Notes: generated by a model from the letters alone, not told the origin. Counted from the stretch's first letter, positions 23,302 to 34,700 are shown. The stretch is 64,000 bases of DNA from Icerya purchasi (GCA_039619475.1 CM077115.1:478218400-478282399), one strand, 5' to 3'. A program made the numbers and translations.

Positions 23302-25199
23302 CAGTAATTCCGCAAAAAGGAATATACGTAATAAAGGAACTGATCATAATGATAAATGATTTATAAGTTGTTTATTCGTTTATTTGTCAATTTATCTATT
23401 TTTTGGTTTAGTAAATTAAATTAAATTAAATTAAATTATTTTTTTTCTTTACTTTGTAGAATTTATAATAAATTTTTCTTTCACTACTTCATTTGAAAAT
23501 TCTTTAAATTTATCTACCATTTCTGTATTTTTTAAATTTAGGTTTTGTCTATTAAAATTTTTTTCTATTTTTGCTCATGAAACAGTAATGTAACTCTTAT
23601 GGTTCGTCACAAGAACAGCTATAATTTTCATTAATTCCAAATTCATTATGACTTTCTGCGACCGGTTAGCATTTAGGTGAAAAATAAATCTGGCGTGACT
23701 TTTATTTTGGCCCATTTCATAAATCCGGGATCAAATTGTCACGTCTTTCCAGCATTTGGTTTTGCAGGTTTATTCTAACAAATATGTATGTATGTAATAA
23801 TGCGTTCAAACTGGTAGTAATCTTTTACGATAAATGTAATTACTGTAAACTAATCTGTACAGGAAGAATGCAAGAATAAAGGAAGTCAGCATTATAAGAC
23901 ATTCCTTTGGTAACGAACTGAAAAAATAAGCTATTAGAAATACTTTAACTCGAGAAAATAGAGCATCATTTTTTTTTTATATATATCGCAGGTTTTTCAA
24001 CAACTTCGACGAATGTGACTCTGTAAACATTAATTACAATGATGTGTGATCAAAAGATCATCAAATTTTTAGGGAACATTTTGTCGCCAGCAGTTTAAGT
24101 GTGCGGCTACTAAATATACAAGCGTTTAGTCGTATAGGCTGTTTAAGAAAATATAATTTTCTGCATAGTGCATTGCAAATAAGAACGGTCAATGCACTCT
24201 ACTAGATTCGTTGAAACTTAGAACTTAAAATTATTGTCATATGAAAAAGCTATGCCAAAAGAAATATACCATGGAAAGATTTGATCTAGCGGGTTTTCAA
24301 GCTGTCATTCAATTGAACTGAAATTAAAAGCACTACTCTACAGTGGAAATTTAAATGAAGGTTCGAATATGTCAAGCGAATTTATAATAGAATTTTCCGT
24401 AGGGCACCCGTCGAGATTACATTGTCGGCGAATTAATGATAAAATGAGTTAACCCAGCGTATAAATTCGTTAACAGTTGTCTAAATTATTCTAGTACAAC
24501 GATCAGCCAGCTTTTCACTTAGTCTTTACTAATGTTCATGTATACATATATACATTTATATACATATATACATATAAACACACACACACGCACACAGACA
24601 TATGTATATATAAACCCTTCCTCCTGTGGTTTCGAATAGATAAATCAGCCCAGCTTTTATAAATGCTGATTACTTCTGCTGATATTTCTTTATTTATTTA
24701 TTTATCTTTTAATTTAGTTCCCGGCTCATTTTTGAGATTTAAAATATAATCGAAGCTACACACACACTTGCGACTGTTTCACATATTTTTCGAATGAACT
24801 AAATTCTTTTTTTCTCTAGAAGAATAGTCTCTTTTTCCTACTTCGTACTTAAGAAGCACAAAAACAAAATGAAATGGAAATTATTTAAGAAAATATGAAG
24901 AATAAAAGATAATCAGTAGAAAACGTCTTTAATTAATAAAATACTTCGGCACATGTGGACGACTCGGTACATCCCAATGACGAGATAATAAAAATTATGT
25001 CTCAGTTGTATATAATTCATTTAAGACTTATTCCCCTGCCGTAAAAATATCACGATTTGTATAATTGGTCCACGTTTAAATTACTTCACATTCGGAACAG
25101 TACTAAACATATGATACACAATCCGCGAATTACTCTCCATAATAATGATTGCATACATGAACTTCATATAAATAACAATATCCATTTTTGTTTTTGTCC
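23302..25199 (-). other. Intron sequence with simple repeats
   Basis: No gene was identified. There is an (AAATT)n run near 23405-23440 and mixed TA/CA microsatellites near 24540-24615. The remainder is AT-rich and unassigned. Confidence 0.45.
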
Positions 25200-25232
25200 A
25201 TCGCTTTAGAACGTAAAATATTTTAAATTTCT

Positions 25233-25321
<89 letters not shown>

Positions 25322-25755
25322 CGATAAATCCTTGAACTGGGAAAAACACATTTGAAGTTTAAATTCGAAAATAAGACAATCAGTACTAGCTTTACATAAA
25401 ATAAAACAGATTCTGGCATATCGCACACTACGTATATACTATAATTCAATAAAAATGTCAAGAATTTTATATGGAATTCAAATATGGGACGCGGCTAAGA
25501 AAATTGAAATAAATAAAATAAACAAAATGCAGAAAAGGTGTTTGAAACGTATACGAGTCCCCCCCAACTGCGGAAGAAAAACGACTCTGGATCAACTTGC
25601 TGGAAGGAAAACAACGGAATGTCTCACCCTGATACGTACTATTTCTATTATACATAGATTACTAGAATTTAATGTCAATAATATAAAATTACCATCTAGA
25701 CAAAAAATTCGGTTAACAAGAAACCAAGCTAATACAAATTACATCTATCCTTGAA
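25200..25755 (+). pseudogene. LINE reverse-transcriptase C-terminal relic split by a (TA)n array
   Basis: The frame before the array ends KYFKFLGI (25216-25239), and after it resumes IDKSLNWEKH (from 25320). It then continues KIRQSVLALHKIKQIL and SRILYGIQIWDAAKKIE to about 25755. This is the F.LGI.ID..L.W..HI...K...L..L..I..L......L..S.I.SRL.YG...WG order of non-LTR reverse transcriptase C-termini. The (TA)n tract of about 80 bases (25236-25320) sits at the codons for an Ile/Tyr pair. A stop after EKHI and further breaks show it is dead. Confidence 0.7.
25236..25320. repeat. (TA)n microsatellite
   Basis: A nearly pure TA array of about 40 units, with one TT interruption near 25311. Confidence 0.97.
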
Positions 25756-26155
25756 TGCTCGAGGTGTAAATCTGCTGATTCAGTTTTAATCAAACTAATT
25801 AATACGAACCCTAATCATATATTAAACGGAAAAAAAAAAGTTTTTTTGATCAATTCATATGTTAGTTCTTTTGACTACCGCGCCGAAATGTCGGGGAAAA
25901 ATATAAAATTTTGTTTATTGTTATATCTAAAACGTTAAAAGAACTATCGTAATACAACTTATTATGCTAAGTCGGCAAATTAAAAAAAAATCAATATTTG
26001 TAATCAGTATCCTTAAATATAACACCTTCCTAAACATAAACTTCTTACGATGCAGTCATTTTCTGGTATCCTCAAATTTTCACAATTAACAAGTAAATGG
26101 TTAATATCAAAAACAAAGTTGGTTCCGACACGGTTAATATTAGAACTGAACGGTG
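25756..26155 (-). other. Unassigned stretch, possible LINE 3' remnant
   Basis: On the minus strand near 26040-26130 a frame reads VFDINHLLVNCENLRIPEND, similar to the H...C zinc-knuckle-like segment near the C-terminus of RNase H-bearing LINEs. An A/T homopolymer pair lies near 25830-25848. Too short for a firm call. Confidence 0.3.
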
Positions 26156-26581
26156 CTAAAGGAAATTATAGGTAAAATAAGGGCATTTGATGTAGGATAG
26201 AACAAAAGGAGAGAAGGCCCTGAGACGTGAAGAAATAAAGGAAAGGATTGGAGTTTTACGAGGGGAGAAACGCCAGTTGTTGAATATAAACCAGTAAGAA
26301 TTAAGCAAGTAGAAATTGGAAATATGAAGACGTTTGATCAGAAATTGTTCACCTAGATAAAGTCTTCGGATGAATAAAGGACAGGAACCAGTTTTTGCCA
26401 CAATGGCTGCAATAGGAGAGAAGTTGAAGGCTCCGGTACAAAGGCGGAGACACGTGTTATGGATTTTATCAAACTTAAGGAGAAAATATTTAAGATCACT
26501 AGCGTAAAGAAACGAGCAATAATAGAATTTAGAAAGGATAGTGGCCTTATATAGCATCAGAAGGATATAAGGATCCCCACC

Positions 26582-28672
26582 TCAATTACAGGAGGAGAGA
26601 GCCTTCAACCAATTAACCCTCTTGAGAGCCGACGTATAAAGATAATTTATGTGATCGTAAAAGGACAAGTTACTTTTAACAACAATGCCAAGGTAGGAGA
26701 CGGAATTAACTAAAGGAATAGGAAGATGGTACACGGATAGATTGACCGAGGAACGATTATAAGGACGATAAGTGAAAACCATAGCTGTTGATTTCCCAGG
26801 AGAAGTAAAAAGGTGAATATTGGATAACGCATTATCCAGAGAGAAAAGAGAGTTGTTAAGCTCCACGACGGCGGAAGAAAGATTAACTGAGGAAGAGTAG
26901 ATGAGTATATCATCGGCAAAGAATAAGGTAGTAGACGATATCTGAAGAGTAGCTAGGCTATGGAAATAGATGTTCAAGAGAGTAGGGCTAAAACATGAGC
27001 CTTGCGGAAGACCCCGAAAGACCACTCTAGACTCTGAGGAGAAGGGAGTGGAGAGCTGAATTGATCTATTGTAGAAAAGCTTGATAATTAAGGAAGCGAA
27101 CTGTAAAGGAATATTAATGGAACACATTTTATGTAGAAGAGAAGGTAAGGGAACATGATCGAATGCGGCGGTAACATCAAGGAAAGCAGAAATAGTGTAT
27201 TCTTTGCGAATAAGAGATTTGTACACGTCAGATAGGAACAACGATAAACAGTCCGCCATTCCCAGTCCCGTGCAGAAACCGAACATGTTACTGGGAAGAA
27301 TATTGTTGAATTCCAGCCACCAGACTAGGCGTTTATTAATCATTTGTTCAAACAATTTTCCAAAACATGAAGCCAAGGAAATAGGATTATTTTTTAGAAT
27401 AGGAATAACGATAAAGGAGTTCCAAATCGGTGGCGTAGTACAGGTATGCAAGAAGGAGTTGTAAATAGAAAGCAAGGTATTCAGTACGGAGATTGATAAG
27501 CTCTTAATAACCAGGAAAGGAATGCCGTCCACTCCCGGACTAGAGGAGGGGGAGGAATTATTTAAGGAAGGTTCATTGATGTTAAAATCGGAAGACAGAA
27601 CGTGCGTAGAGGATGTAGCCGGAAACGCTGGAGGGCATATTTCCTCCAAGGATGGAACATATAAGGGAGCAATTGAGTCCAGAAAAGAGATGAGCTTCTC
27701 TGAAGAAAGGTTGTAATAGGAGGGACGTTCGGACCGTGGGGACTGAAAGGCTTTCGCCATTTTACAAAAATGAGAGATGGAGGTGGATCTAGAGAGTGAT
27801 GAACAGAATTTCTTCCACGGGTTCTTTTTGCTCTTTTTGAGAATAAATCTGGCCTTAGCATTGGCCTCCCTATAAGCTATGAAATTATCGAATGAAGAGC
27901 AGGACCGGAAGGCCCTGAACTTCAAAGAACTGTGACTAAAAGTGACGGAACAATCGTTGTTCCACCATAGGGAAGAAGCGAGAAGATTAGAGTTCCTTTT
28001 AGAGAAGCGGGTGGAAGGAGAAGAGGTCGACAACGCCGAAGTAATCGAGTCGATGAACCTGTTGTATTGAAGAACAGGATCTGCGTGAGAATGTATGTTG
28101 GGGAGGGCTGAATCGACCCCAGCCCGAAATTTATCCCAATCAACTTTGGTTAGGGACCATTTGGAAGCATGGGAAACTCTGGAACAACTGGGATCAGGAG
28201 GAGGACGAAGATCGTGAAAGGAAAGAATAATTGGAACATGGTCACTACCGAAGGTACCCTGCAAGGTTCTCCAATGGCAGCTGAGACCAAAGTTGAAAGA
28301 AGTGAAGGAGATGTCAACCGAACTGCGAGTCTGCACGTCTCTAAAGAAACGTCGGAGAGTGATCATTAAGAACAACGAAGCTATTGTTAGCGATGAAATT
28401 TTCAAGAACACGACCATTACTGTTATAACCAACCGAGCCCCATAGAGGAGAGTGAGCGTTCCAGTCACCACCAAAATAAAGGGAAAAGAGAGAGAATTGG
28501 ACAATAATGTAAAAGGAAAATTGTGGAGATCAAAATGCGGAGGGACGTATGTTGAGATAATATGAACTGGCTGAGGATGAATATTGGGAACAGAGATATG
28601 CACCAGGTTGGGATATCTACCTTTCTTTTCTTTCCACCTTCTGTTTTCATAAAAACACACACACACACACAT
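26582..28672 (-). pseudogene. Family A LINE ORF2 fragment (696-codon open frame)
   Basis: This open frame carries most of the reverse transcriptase, but its first 20-30 residues and the segment at about 28350-28485 are out-of-register translation of the endonuclease. Upstream low-complexity codons derive from the (CA)n run near 28655-28672, so the annotated start is artificial. RT motifs A, B and C are all conserved, and the FADD box keeps both catalytic aspartates. A frameshift near 26575 separates it from the thumb/linker frame at 26156-26557. Not expected to be functional. Confidence 0.8.
28655..28672. repeat. (CA)n microsatellite
   Basis: Short pure CA run at the 5' border of the family A endonuclease region. 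Confidence 0.85.
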
Positions 28673-28804
28673 ATTTGTATATCATTATTTAGCAGTTGAA
28701 CCTTCCGGAGTAAAGTCATTTATTCCGGCGGAGGTGTACTGAAAAAAGGGTGCAGGGTAAGCGGCCGGTTTGAAAAAAAATTAAACTTTGGTTAAAATAG
28801 AGAG

Positions 28805-29090
28805 AAATTACAAAATAATACAAAATAAATAATTAAATTAACAGCTAATAATCACACGGAAGGCAATGGTCAGTCATCACGTATACCACCATATGCGCGC
28901 TAATTGATGTGTAGTAGGCAAACATACACGGGGGACTGCATTTGTATATCGGTATAAAAATAAAACAATTACAATGTCAGTTTCAAGCGTAGTCTTACCC
29001 TCTAGTACACTATGGCCCAATGTCTGTGCATAGCTTGAGTCGTCGACGCTCAGAAGCTAAGTAGGGCACTATGATGATGATGATGATGGT
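28805..29090 (+). mobile_element. tRNA-SINE body, 5'-truncated (copy C), with (TGA)n tail
   Basis: Plus-strand homologue of the body of copies A and B. Shared blocks include GCTAATAATCA, GGAAGGCAATGG, GCGCGCTA, CTAGTACACTATG, TGTCTGTGCAT and GACGCTCAG. The tRNA head is missing. The 3' end is GGGCACT followed by a (ATG)n run (29071-29088), the type of trinucleotide tail also found at the end of the RTE-like LINE at 8105-11618. Confidence 0.8.
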
Positions 29091-29099
29091 CAGCGCAAC

Positions 29100-29960
29100 A
29101 AGGCAAAATTAAAGAAATGGGAAGAATAGAAATAGAAGAGCTTCATAAAGCATAAGCCAAAAATAAAAACATCTCGGAGTTCTGAGATTCTATTCTCCTC
29201 GGAAAAGAGTTAACTGACTGAGAAAGAAAGGAAAGTTTCGCAAGGTTCTGAAATCGAAGCTAAATAAGATTAATACAATGAAATCCTAGAGCAGTCCCTC
29301 AACAATTAGGTATTCAACTAGAACAACTGATTGGACTATGAACTAATTACAAGCGGTGTGAACATACATCATGTCTCACGTCCAAGGAGCGATACTGAAA
29401 TAGGCCACATTACTTTACATACAAACCGATTATGGGAGAGGAATAAAAAGAAACTTGGATGAATAAATTAACAAAAGTTCTGAAAAATTAATGGAAGCAG
29501 TTAAACTGGAGAAGGTTTTAATGGAACCTGGAATATTTGTAAAATTCCCGGAATAATAAGGGGCTCTATATAGAAAATTCCCCGAGATTATTAATAATAA
29601 ACATGACAGGGTGCGGCTTATAGCAGAAGGTGTCAAGGGAGGCACCGAAAGTTTTTTATATTTGCGGCACAGCAACAAACGATACTAATAAAGTAATCAC
29701 AAAACCAGCGGCCATTCAAACTGCAGATTTTGTCAAGACGAAACTGTAGCGCATATATTATAATATGTGAATGTAACAGAATTTTTCTAAGCACGATAAA
29801 GTCACAAAACTGGTATATTGATATAATATTCTTACAACGATGAATTTCAGGCTGCAAACTGATAAACATCTAAAATACACTATACTGAATATGAGAGAAA
29901 TCGAAAGGAAGCAAATGCAGATAAATACGGGGCATGGAAGGGTTCAAGAAACAGAAGAAT
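29100..29960 (+). pseudogene. LINE 3' relic
   Basis: Plus-strand frames give LEQLIGL followed by NYKRCEHTSCLTSK, and later SGHSNCRFCQDETVAHIL. This is the L..LTGH..L..HL ... C..C...ET..HIL order typical of the C-terminal cysteine motif in R1/Jockey-type LINEs. Numerous stops lie between. A poly-T run at 30084-30107 lies just beyond. Confidence 0.4.
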
Positions 29961-30339
29961 ATATTTAAGTACAGAGACCTGGAAATTGAAACAAAAATAA
30001 ACGAGTATCATTGCGATAGTGATAGGGGCTCCTTTATGAGAATCTTAAAACTCCCAAATTTATCACAACTACAGAAAGCAGCATTTTTTTTTTTTTTTTT
30101 TTTTTTTAAATCTGGCTTGGTTGTAAATACCATTTGGCCGCTAACTATTCATTAAATTAAATCAGTCTATGCATTGATGCAAACAGCATATAATTTACGA
30201 TCTATTTGATAGATACACTTAGGTTTCTCGTTGGAACTTGTATTACCGGGAAAAAAAACAAAAACACCCGAATCTGAAGTTAAACTGGAGGGGTAGAATT
30301 AATCGTAATAATATCAAACGTTTTGTTGTGTAGTCACCC

Positions 30340-31540
30340 CACTTAATGAATTTAGTTATTTATTTATTTATATTAAATTTAGGTCGCTTCAACAACTAGG
30401 TTATTAGCGACCGCAATACATAATTATATTAATATTATTTTATAATAGAAATATGAAATTAGCAACAAGATTACTTATACACTTAAATACAAATTCATAT
30501 TAACATTTTATATTAACTTTAATATTTCAATAGATTTTAGGAACATGATTGTTTTATTTATTTCATCCGAGTCGTTCAGGCATTCATGGAGTGTGCACGG
30601 GATTTTACACTGTAGTCTTTGTTGGTCCAGCTGTGTACATTCCAGGAACCAATGTGAGATTGATGCTTGTTGTCTCGAACAGAATGTGCATATCTGGGGT
30701 GGTATTTTTTCCATTAGGTATCTGTGTGTTATATTAGTGTGCCCAATTCTTAGGCGAGTGATTATTGTTTGTAGAGCTCTGTTGTTATGGTGAGGTGCTA
30801 TTTGCCATATATTGTCCCGACAAGCTGCTATTTTATTATTTCTAACGTTGGTCCACCTCTCATTCCAGTAGATCTCTTTTTTGTGATGTGTTGCTCTGTT
30901 TAGATCGATGTATGGAATTTTAGTCTCGGTGATAGTCTCCAATTTAGTGGCCCTTTTGGCAGCAGCATCAGCTTTTTCATTCCCACTTATTCCAACATGA
31001 GCGGGTATCCATGCGAGCGTGATTTCTTTATTGTCTAGGTTACTTGTTTTAATCAGTTCACGTATGGAATGTATTATCGAGTTCTTGGTTGCTGGATTTT
31101 CTATCGCTTCCAAAGCAGATTTGGAGTCCGACAGGATTAAACCCTTGTCCGAGTCCATTTCTATGAACCATGTGATCGCTTGGTATATTGCCAGTGCTTC
31201 ACAGGGGAATGAGGAGTACATTTCTGGGAGTCTTATAATCTTTTCTATATCACTATGTATAATGGCGCATCCCTTTTTATCCGCTATACTGGAACCATCA
31301 GTGAAGAGTTTATTGTGGTTAGTGTAATTGTACAGCATTTCTTGGAACGTTAATTTGTAGTATTCAATTGGTGTGTTGTTTTGATTACTAGAAGACGATG
31401 CCATGTGCCAGTCGACTCTGATACAGCTGCTTATCCAAGGCGGAAATGTCGGAGTAATTCTTTCCCAGATTTCGTATGTTTGAATATCCAGTATATTTTT
31501 ATATTCTTCTACTCTCATTTTTAGCGACTTTTACGATAGT
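30340..31540 (-). mobile_element. 5'-truncated I-clade LINE with intact RNase H
   Basis: Minus-strand fragment holding the C-terminal third of an ORF2 and a 3' UTR of about 150 bases ending in an A/T-rich (AAAT)n-like tail near 30355. Its 5' break lies shortly before the first Met of the open frame. It sits wholly within the intron of the Sidestep-like gene, in the same orientation as the gene. Confidence 0.75.
30508..31518 (-). CDS. LINE ORF2 C-terminal part: RNase H and Cys motif, uninterrupted
   Basis: An open frame of 336 codons. The RNase H catalytic set is present: LFTDGSS (first Asp), CEALAIYQAI (Glu), LILSDSKSALEAI (Asp), and AWIPAHVGISGNEKADAAAK (His and last Asp). C-terminal to it are ITRLRIGHTNITHRYL and the cysteine motif CTFCSRQQASISHWFLEC. 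RNase H would remove the RNA strand during element replication. Reverse transcriptase and endonuclease are missing, so the copy cannot move on its own. The Met used as start is internal to the original ORF2. Confidence 0.85.
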   Translation of the reverse strand: MRVEEYKNILDIQTYEIWERITPTFPPWISSCIRVDWHMASSSSNQNNTPIEYYKLTFQEMLYNYTNHNKLFTDGSSIADKKGCAIIHSDIEKIIRLPEMYSSFPCEALAIYQAITWFIEMDSDKGLILSDSKSALEAIENPATKNSIIHSIRELIKTSNLDNKEITLAWIPAHVGISGNEKADAAAKRATKLETITETKIPYIDLNRATHHKKEIYWNERWTNVRNNKIAACRDNIWQIAPHHNNRALQTIITRLRIGHTNITHRYLMEKIPPQICTFCSRQQASISHWFLECTQLDQQRLQCKIPCTLHECLNDSDEINKTIMFLKSIEILKLI

Positions 31541-33065
31541 GTTTTCTGTCAGTGTAGGTCTCCACTAATCTCGTTCACGTTGGGTCCGTATAGCAGTCGC
31601 ATAAATAAATTACAAAAAAATTAATTATGAAGGGAATATTACTAGGAGGGCCGACCATTGCAGATTATTGATTTGAAATGCAATTTCCGACCGTTTTTTT
31701 TCTCTTATTTATTTAATTTTAGTTAGTCAACGCTTTGGACATACCTCAGCGTAGCTGTAAAATTTTTAATATTTTCAATAGAATTGAAGTTTCCTTCAAG
31801 CGAAACGCCACCGTTTCCCTACCTATATGTAGATTGCGGCACAGCTGTTATCACTGAAGTTAAAGCGAACCAAACAAAAAAAAAAAAAATCGAATAAATA
31901 GAGATTTCGGCATCGGGTGCGATGTGCGATTAGACGGATAAGTTCCGAAATTGTCATAATCCTCAAAAAGCAAATTGCGAATTTATTCTAAGTAAGCGAC
32001 CTGTGTAGGCTTCCTTTTTTCTGTGATTTAGTCGAGCCAGCGGTGGTATTGCAGAAATTAGAAGCAAAAAAAAGAAATAAAGAAAAAAGAGACATTCGAC
32101 GCGGAAAACATATTCGGAAATATAAAAGCCTAAAAGTATCACAGTGTGCGCGAGGAAATGATTGGATTTTTATATTTGTGTGCGGCGTTATTTGATTTCA
32201 TTGCCGGTAACATCTGTCGGCGTGAGTTATTTTACAAGACGGAGGAGAGCTATTTGTCGGGAAAAACCGTTGATAAATTGAAAACGAATAAATATTCCCT
32301 TCTTCCGTTCGTTCGACTCCCTCCGAATCGACTAGGAATCGAAGTGTTTTTTGATGAGTCGAAAAAAGAGACACGACCGCAACACACGTATATTCTATAC
32401 TCCGCCCCCACCCCGCTTCACTCCGCCGCCCGAACAGCTTCTAATTTGAATTTCGTTTTATCGCAAACGAAGAGGAAAGGCGTCTGGAGAGCGATACTCG
32501 CGGAACTGGTTAAATTCGAAACTGACAGTCGAACAAGGTGCTAGCTGAAAACACCTTTGATAAGGGTTGATAGGTGAAATGGTAGGAAATGCGAACAACA
32601 TATGCGCACGCTGCTGCTCCACGTATGCGCGTGGATTAGCATCTACCAGTATATAATAGAAGAAGAAGAAGAAGAAGACGCAGAAATGGAAGTAGAAATA
32701 GAAGTGGAAATAAGAAAAAGGAAAGAAAAAAATCGATTCAAAAATAAATAGCGCTACCGGTGGACAGATTTTAACTTGAAGCGGCTAAGAAGGACTGCTT
32801 CAGATCGGCGCGTGAGTTGTCGCTGTGCCTCGAACAAAAAGGGCTTTGCCGCTTCTGTCGGATTTTTTGAGATTTTCGAAAACAAAAAATGCAACAGTGA
32901 CAGAGGTAAGAAAAAACGACAGCGCGAGTGCATGCGTGTGTGTGATAAAGTCGGGTGGGCGGGTGGGGGGCGATAGTGAACAAAAACGGATTAAAAAGAC
33001 GTAGGAGGTGAAAATTGTTCGGCGGAGAGAGCAGAATGTTGATAATAATGTTGATAATAATGGAA

Positions 33066-33074
33066 TATAAAAGG
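33066..33074 (+). promoter_or_regulatory. TATA-box-like motif in the CpG-richer block
   Basis: TATAAAAGG, followed by a GC-rich stretch. No matching gene start was recognised, so this is a motif only. Confidence 0.25.
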
Positions 33075-33123
33075 CACGGCGCGGGAGTGGTAAGAGCGAG
33101 ACGGTAATAGGGAGGCGCGGCGA

Positions 33124-33170
33124 CTCGACTAGTAACTTTGCAGCCTTTTAAAAGGCTTTTCAAAGTCGAG
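33124..33170. repeat. Palindrome / cruciform-capable sequence
   Basis: AGCCTTTTAAAAGGCT (33142-33157) is a perfect 16-base palindrome. Outside it CTTTG and CAAAG, then CTCGA and TCGAG, are also complementary, with small unequal loops, giving a nested hairpin of about 45 bases. Confidence 0.7.
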
Positions 33171-33461
33171 TTAACGATCTGTATCACACCTCGGTCATTT
33201 CGTTGCACGGCTTTTCGTTTTTAATGTACCGGATAGGCTGCTCACCATGTAGTTTTTTCTAACCGATTTTTCAAGTCACGAAATTTAAAAACACAAATGA
33301 GTTTCTTGATCAAACTACAAAAATACTCTGCCCGGCCTTCTTTACCCGGCAGCCGCAACAGCGCAACGCAAGAAAACCATTTTGAACCTGTTCAACACAA
33401 CGTCAAGTTCCTGCAAAGCAACTAGAACATTCATACAAAAAATATGATAAAACAACGACCT

Positions 33462-33512
33462 GTATATATATATATATATACACATACACATATATATATA
33501 TATATATATAAT
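33462..33512. repeat. (TA)n microsatellite with CA interruption
   Basis: Two TA arrays separated by ACACATACACA. Confidence 0.9.
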
Positions 33513-33839
33513 AAATATCGAACACATACACACATTTATATACATTATTAATGGTTTCAGTCATAGCGTCTAGCGAATTTGAAATTTAGTTGAATACTAT
33601 CGCTTTCACGTCATTCGTTTATTCTCATCGCTATTAATATCCTTATTTACTTTTCCACATTACACATTTAGTGTACGATAAGGTCATCAACGGCAGGATT
33701 AATATTACCTATATGAAGATGCTTCAATAAGTAAAAAAGTTCCGTAAAAGTTCGTGTATTTAAAAAAAAGTACAACACCAAAATCTCCTTTTACACTAGT
33801 ACATGTTTCCCACCTCTATATTCAATTGTGTATATCTTG

Positions 33840-34700
33840 TTTAAAAGAACTCTTTTCAACTATGGAGCCTCAGGTTTTTACATTCGCTTTAACGTCTTCA
33901 TTGCCCGCGGAATTCTCTTGTAAAAACGTTTTTAGCAGGTCCGAAAAGTTGATAGTCGCACGCTACTAAACCAAGATTATGCGGCGGGTGTGCTAGAAGT
34001 TGCCAACACATTTTTTTCAAAGCTTCCTGCTTTATCTAGGCAGTATGGGCAGAGGTATTATTTGGCAAAATATAACTACCCCCCGCTCTTGTGATCAATG
34101 CTCCATGTTTTTGCTCGAAGGCTGAATTACTTGTCGAGGACCTCGGCATATGATCGGATACTAAAACAATACGTTCATCTTGCAAGTAATGACAAAAAGT
34201 CGGGAATCGTTTACGTCCCAAAACACAATCAAAACAATTTGTTTGCGGACGGACGCGACTTGAATTTCTTCGCTATGGGTGAGTCGGAATGTTTCCAAAC
34301 TGTGCTTTGTTTTTTCGATTCCGGTTCGTAATAATATACGGACGTCTTATCGCTGGTTATGATTTTCCCTAAAGATAGCTTACTTCTTCATTGAACTTTT
34401 TCTTGACTTTTGAACAGATTTCTAAACAAGTTTCTTTGTGAGCAAGTGCCGACATTTTGGAAACCTACCTCACGCGGGATTTTCGAAAAAATTTAGAGTC
34501 TCGTGAATGATTTCATGTATTGTATCGACACACTGGCACCCAATTTAGATGATATTTCTTCGATTGAAATCCGTTTATTTTCTTCATCAGCGTCGGCGTC
34601 GAAACTTCAACTGATTTTGGCGACCGTTTTTCAACTCTGCTCGACCTATGACTAGAAACTTGAGAAATTTATGCATGGATTACCGTAGCGTGCCTACACA
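33840..34700 (-). pseudogene. Mariner-like transposase relic
   Basis: Minus-strand frames in order give SSRVEKRSPKSVEVS (HTH/linker), RKQIVLIVFWDVN (the K.MLI.FWD segment before the second catalytic residue), NNTSAHTA (the HDNA.AHTA motif, first Asp lost) and CWQLLAHPPHNLG followed by CDYQLF (the HPPYSPDLAPSDYHLF block, degraded). Stops and frame changes separate them. The order and spacing fit a decayed mariner transposase. Confidence 0.7.

Larger units (their letters stand above)
26156..28740 (-). mobile_element. I-like LINE, family A, copy 2 (endonuclease and reverse transcriptase)
   Basis: The largest family A copy. Minus-strand frames 28672-26582 and 26557-26156 cover part of the APE endonuclease (GSDHVPIILSF) and the linker (SLWWNNDC). 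The reverse transcriptase follows: SPGVDGIPFLVIKSLS, AFLDVTAAFDHVPL (motif A), RGLPQGSCFSPTLLNIY (motif B) and FFADDILIYSSS (motif C). The thumb then reads SYLGIVV, followed after a frameshift by FILSKFYYC-like sequence. It ends before the RNase H and 3' UTR seen in the copy at 59359-61660. In the endonuclease (about 28350-28485) the long frame is out of register: another frame there encodes GGDWNAHSPLWGS and LNDHSPTF. Two compensating frameshifts therefore hide in an apparently continuous open frame. Confidence 0.85.
31541..33240. other. Intronic block, GC- and CpG-richer than surroundings
   Basis: From about 32.1 to 33.2 kb the sequence has many CG dinucleotides and C/G-rich patches (for example 32395-32440 and 32930-32975), unlike the AT-rich flanks. 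A (GAA)n-like tract lies near 32658-32680. A TATAAAAGG box occurs at 33066-33074. The open frames on both strands (32146-32544 plus, 32771-33208 minus) show no recognised domain. It could be an intronic regulatory element, an unrecognised first exon, or chance composition. Confidence 0.4.

Noticed and set aside
25223..25426. 67-codon minus-strand frame
   Set aside because: Its Tyr-Ile repeat is the translation of the (TA)n microsatellite.
32146..32544. 132-codon plus-strand frame as a gene
   Set aside because: No recognisable domain and no supporting splice or start context. The composition follows the CpG-richer block, so it is kept only as part of that description.
32771..33208. 145-codon minus-strand frame with a hydrophobic stretch
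   Set aside because: Low-complexity Ile/Leu run encoded by repeated AATAATGTTGAT-type sequence. No domain, and it overlaps the palindrome.
33840..34700. SETMAR-like domesticated host gene
   Set aside because: Only mariner transposase blocks are seen, without a SET domain, and the frame is heavily broken.
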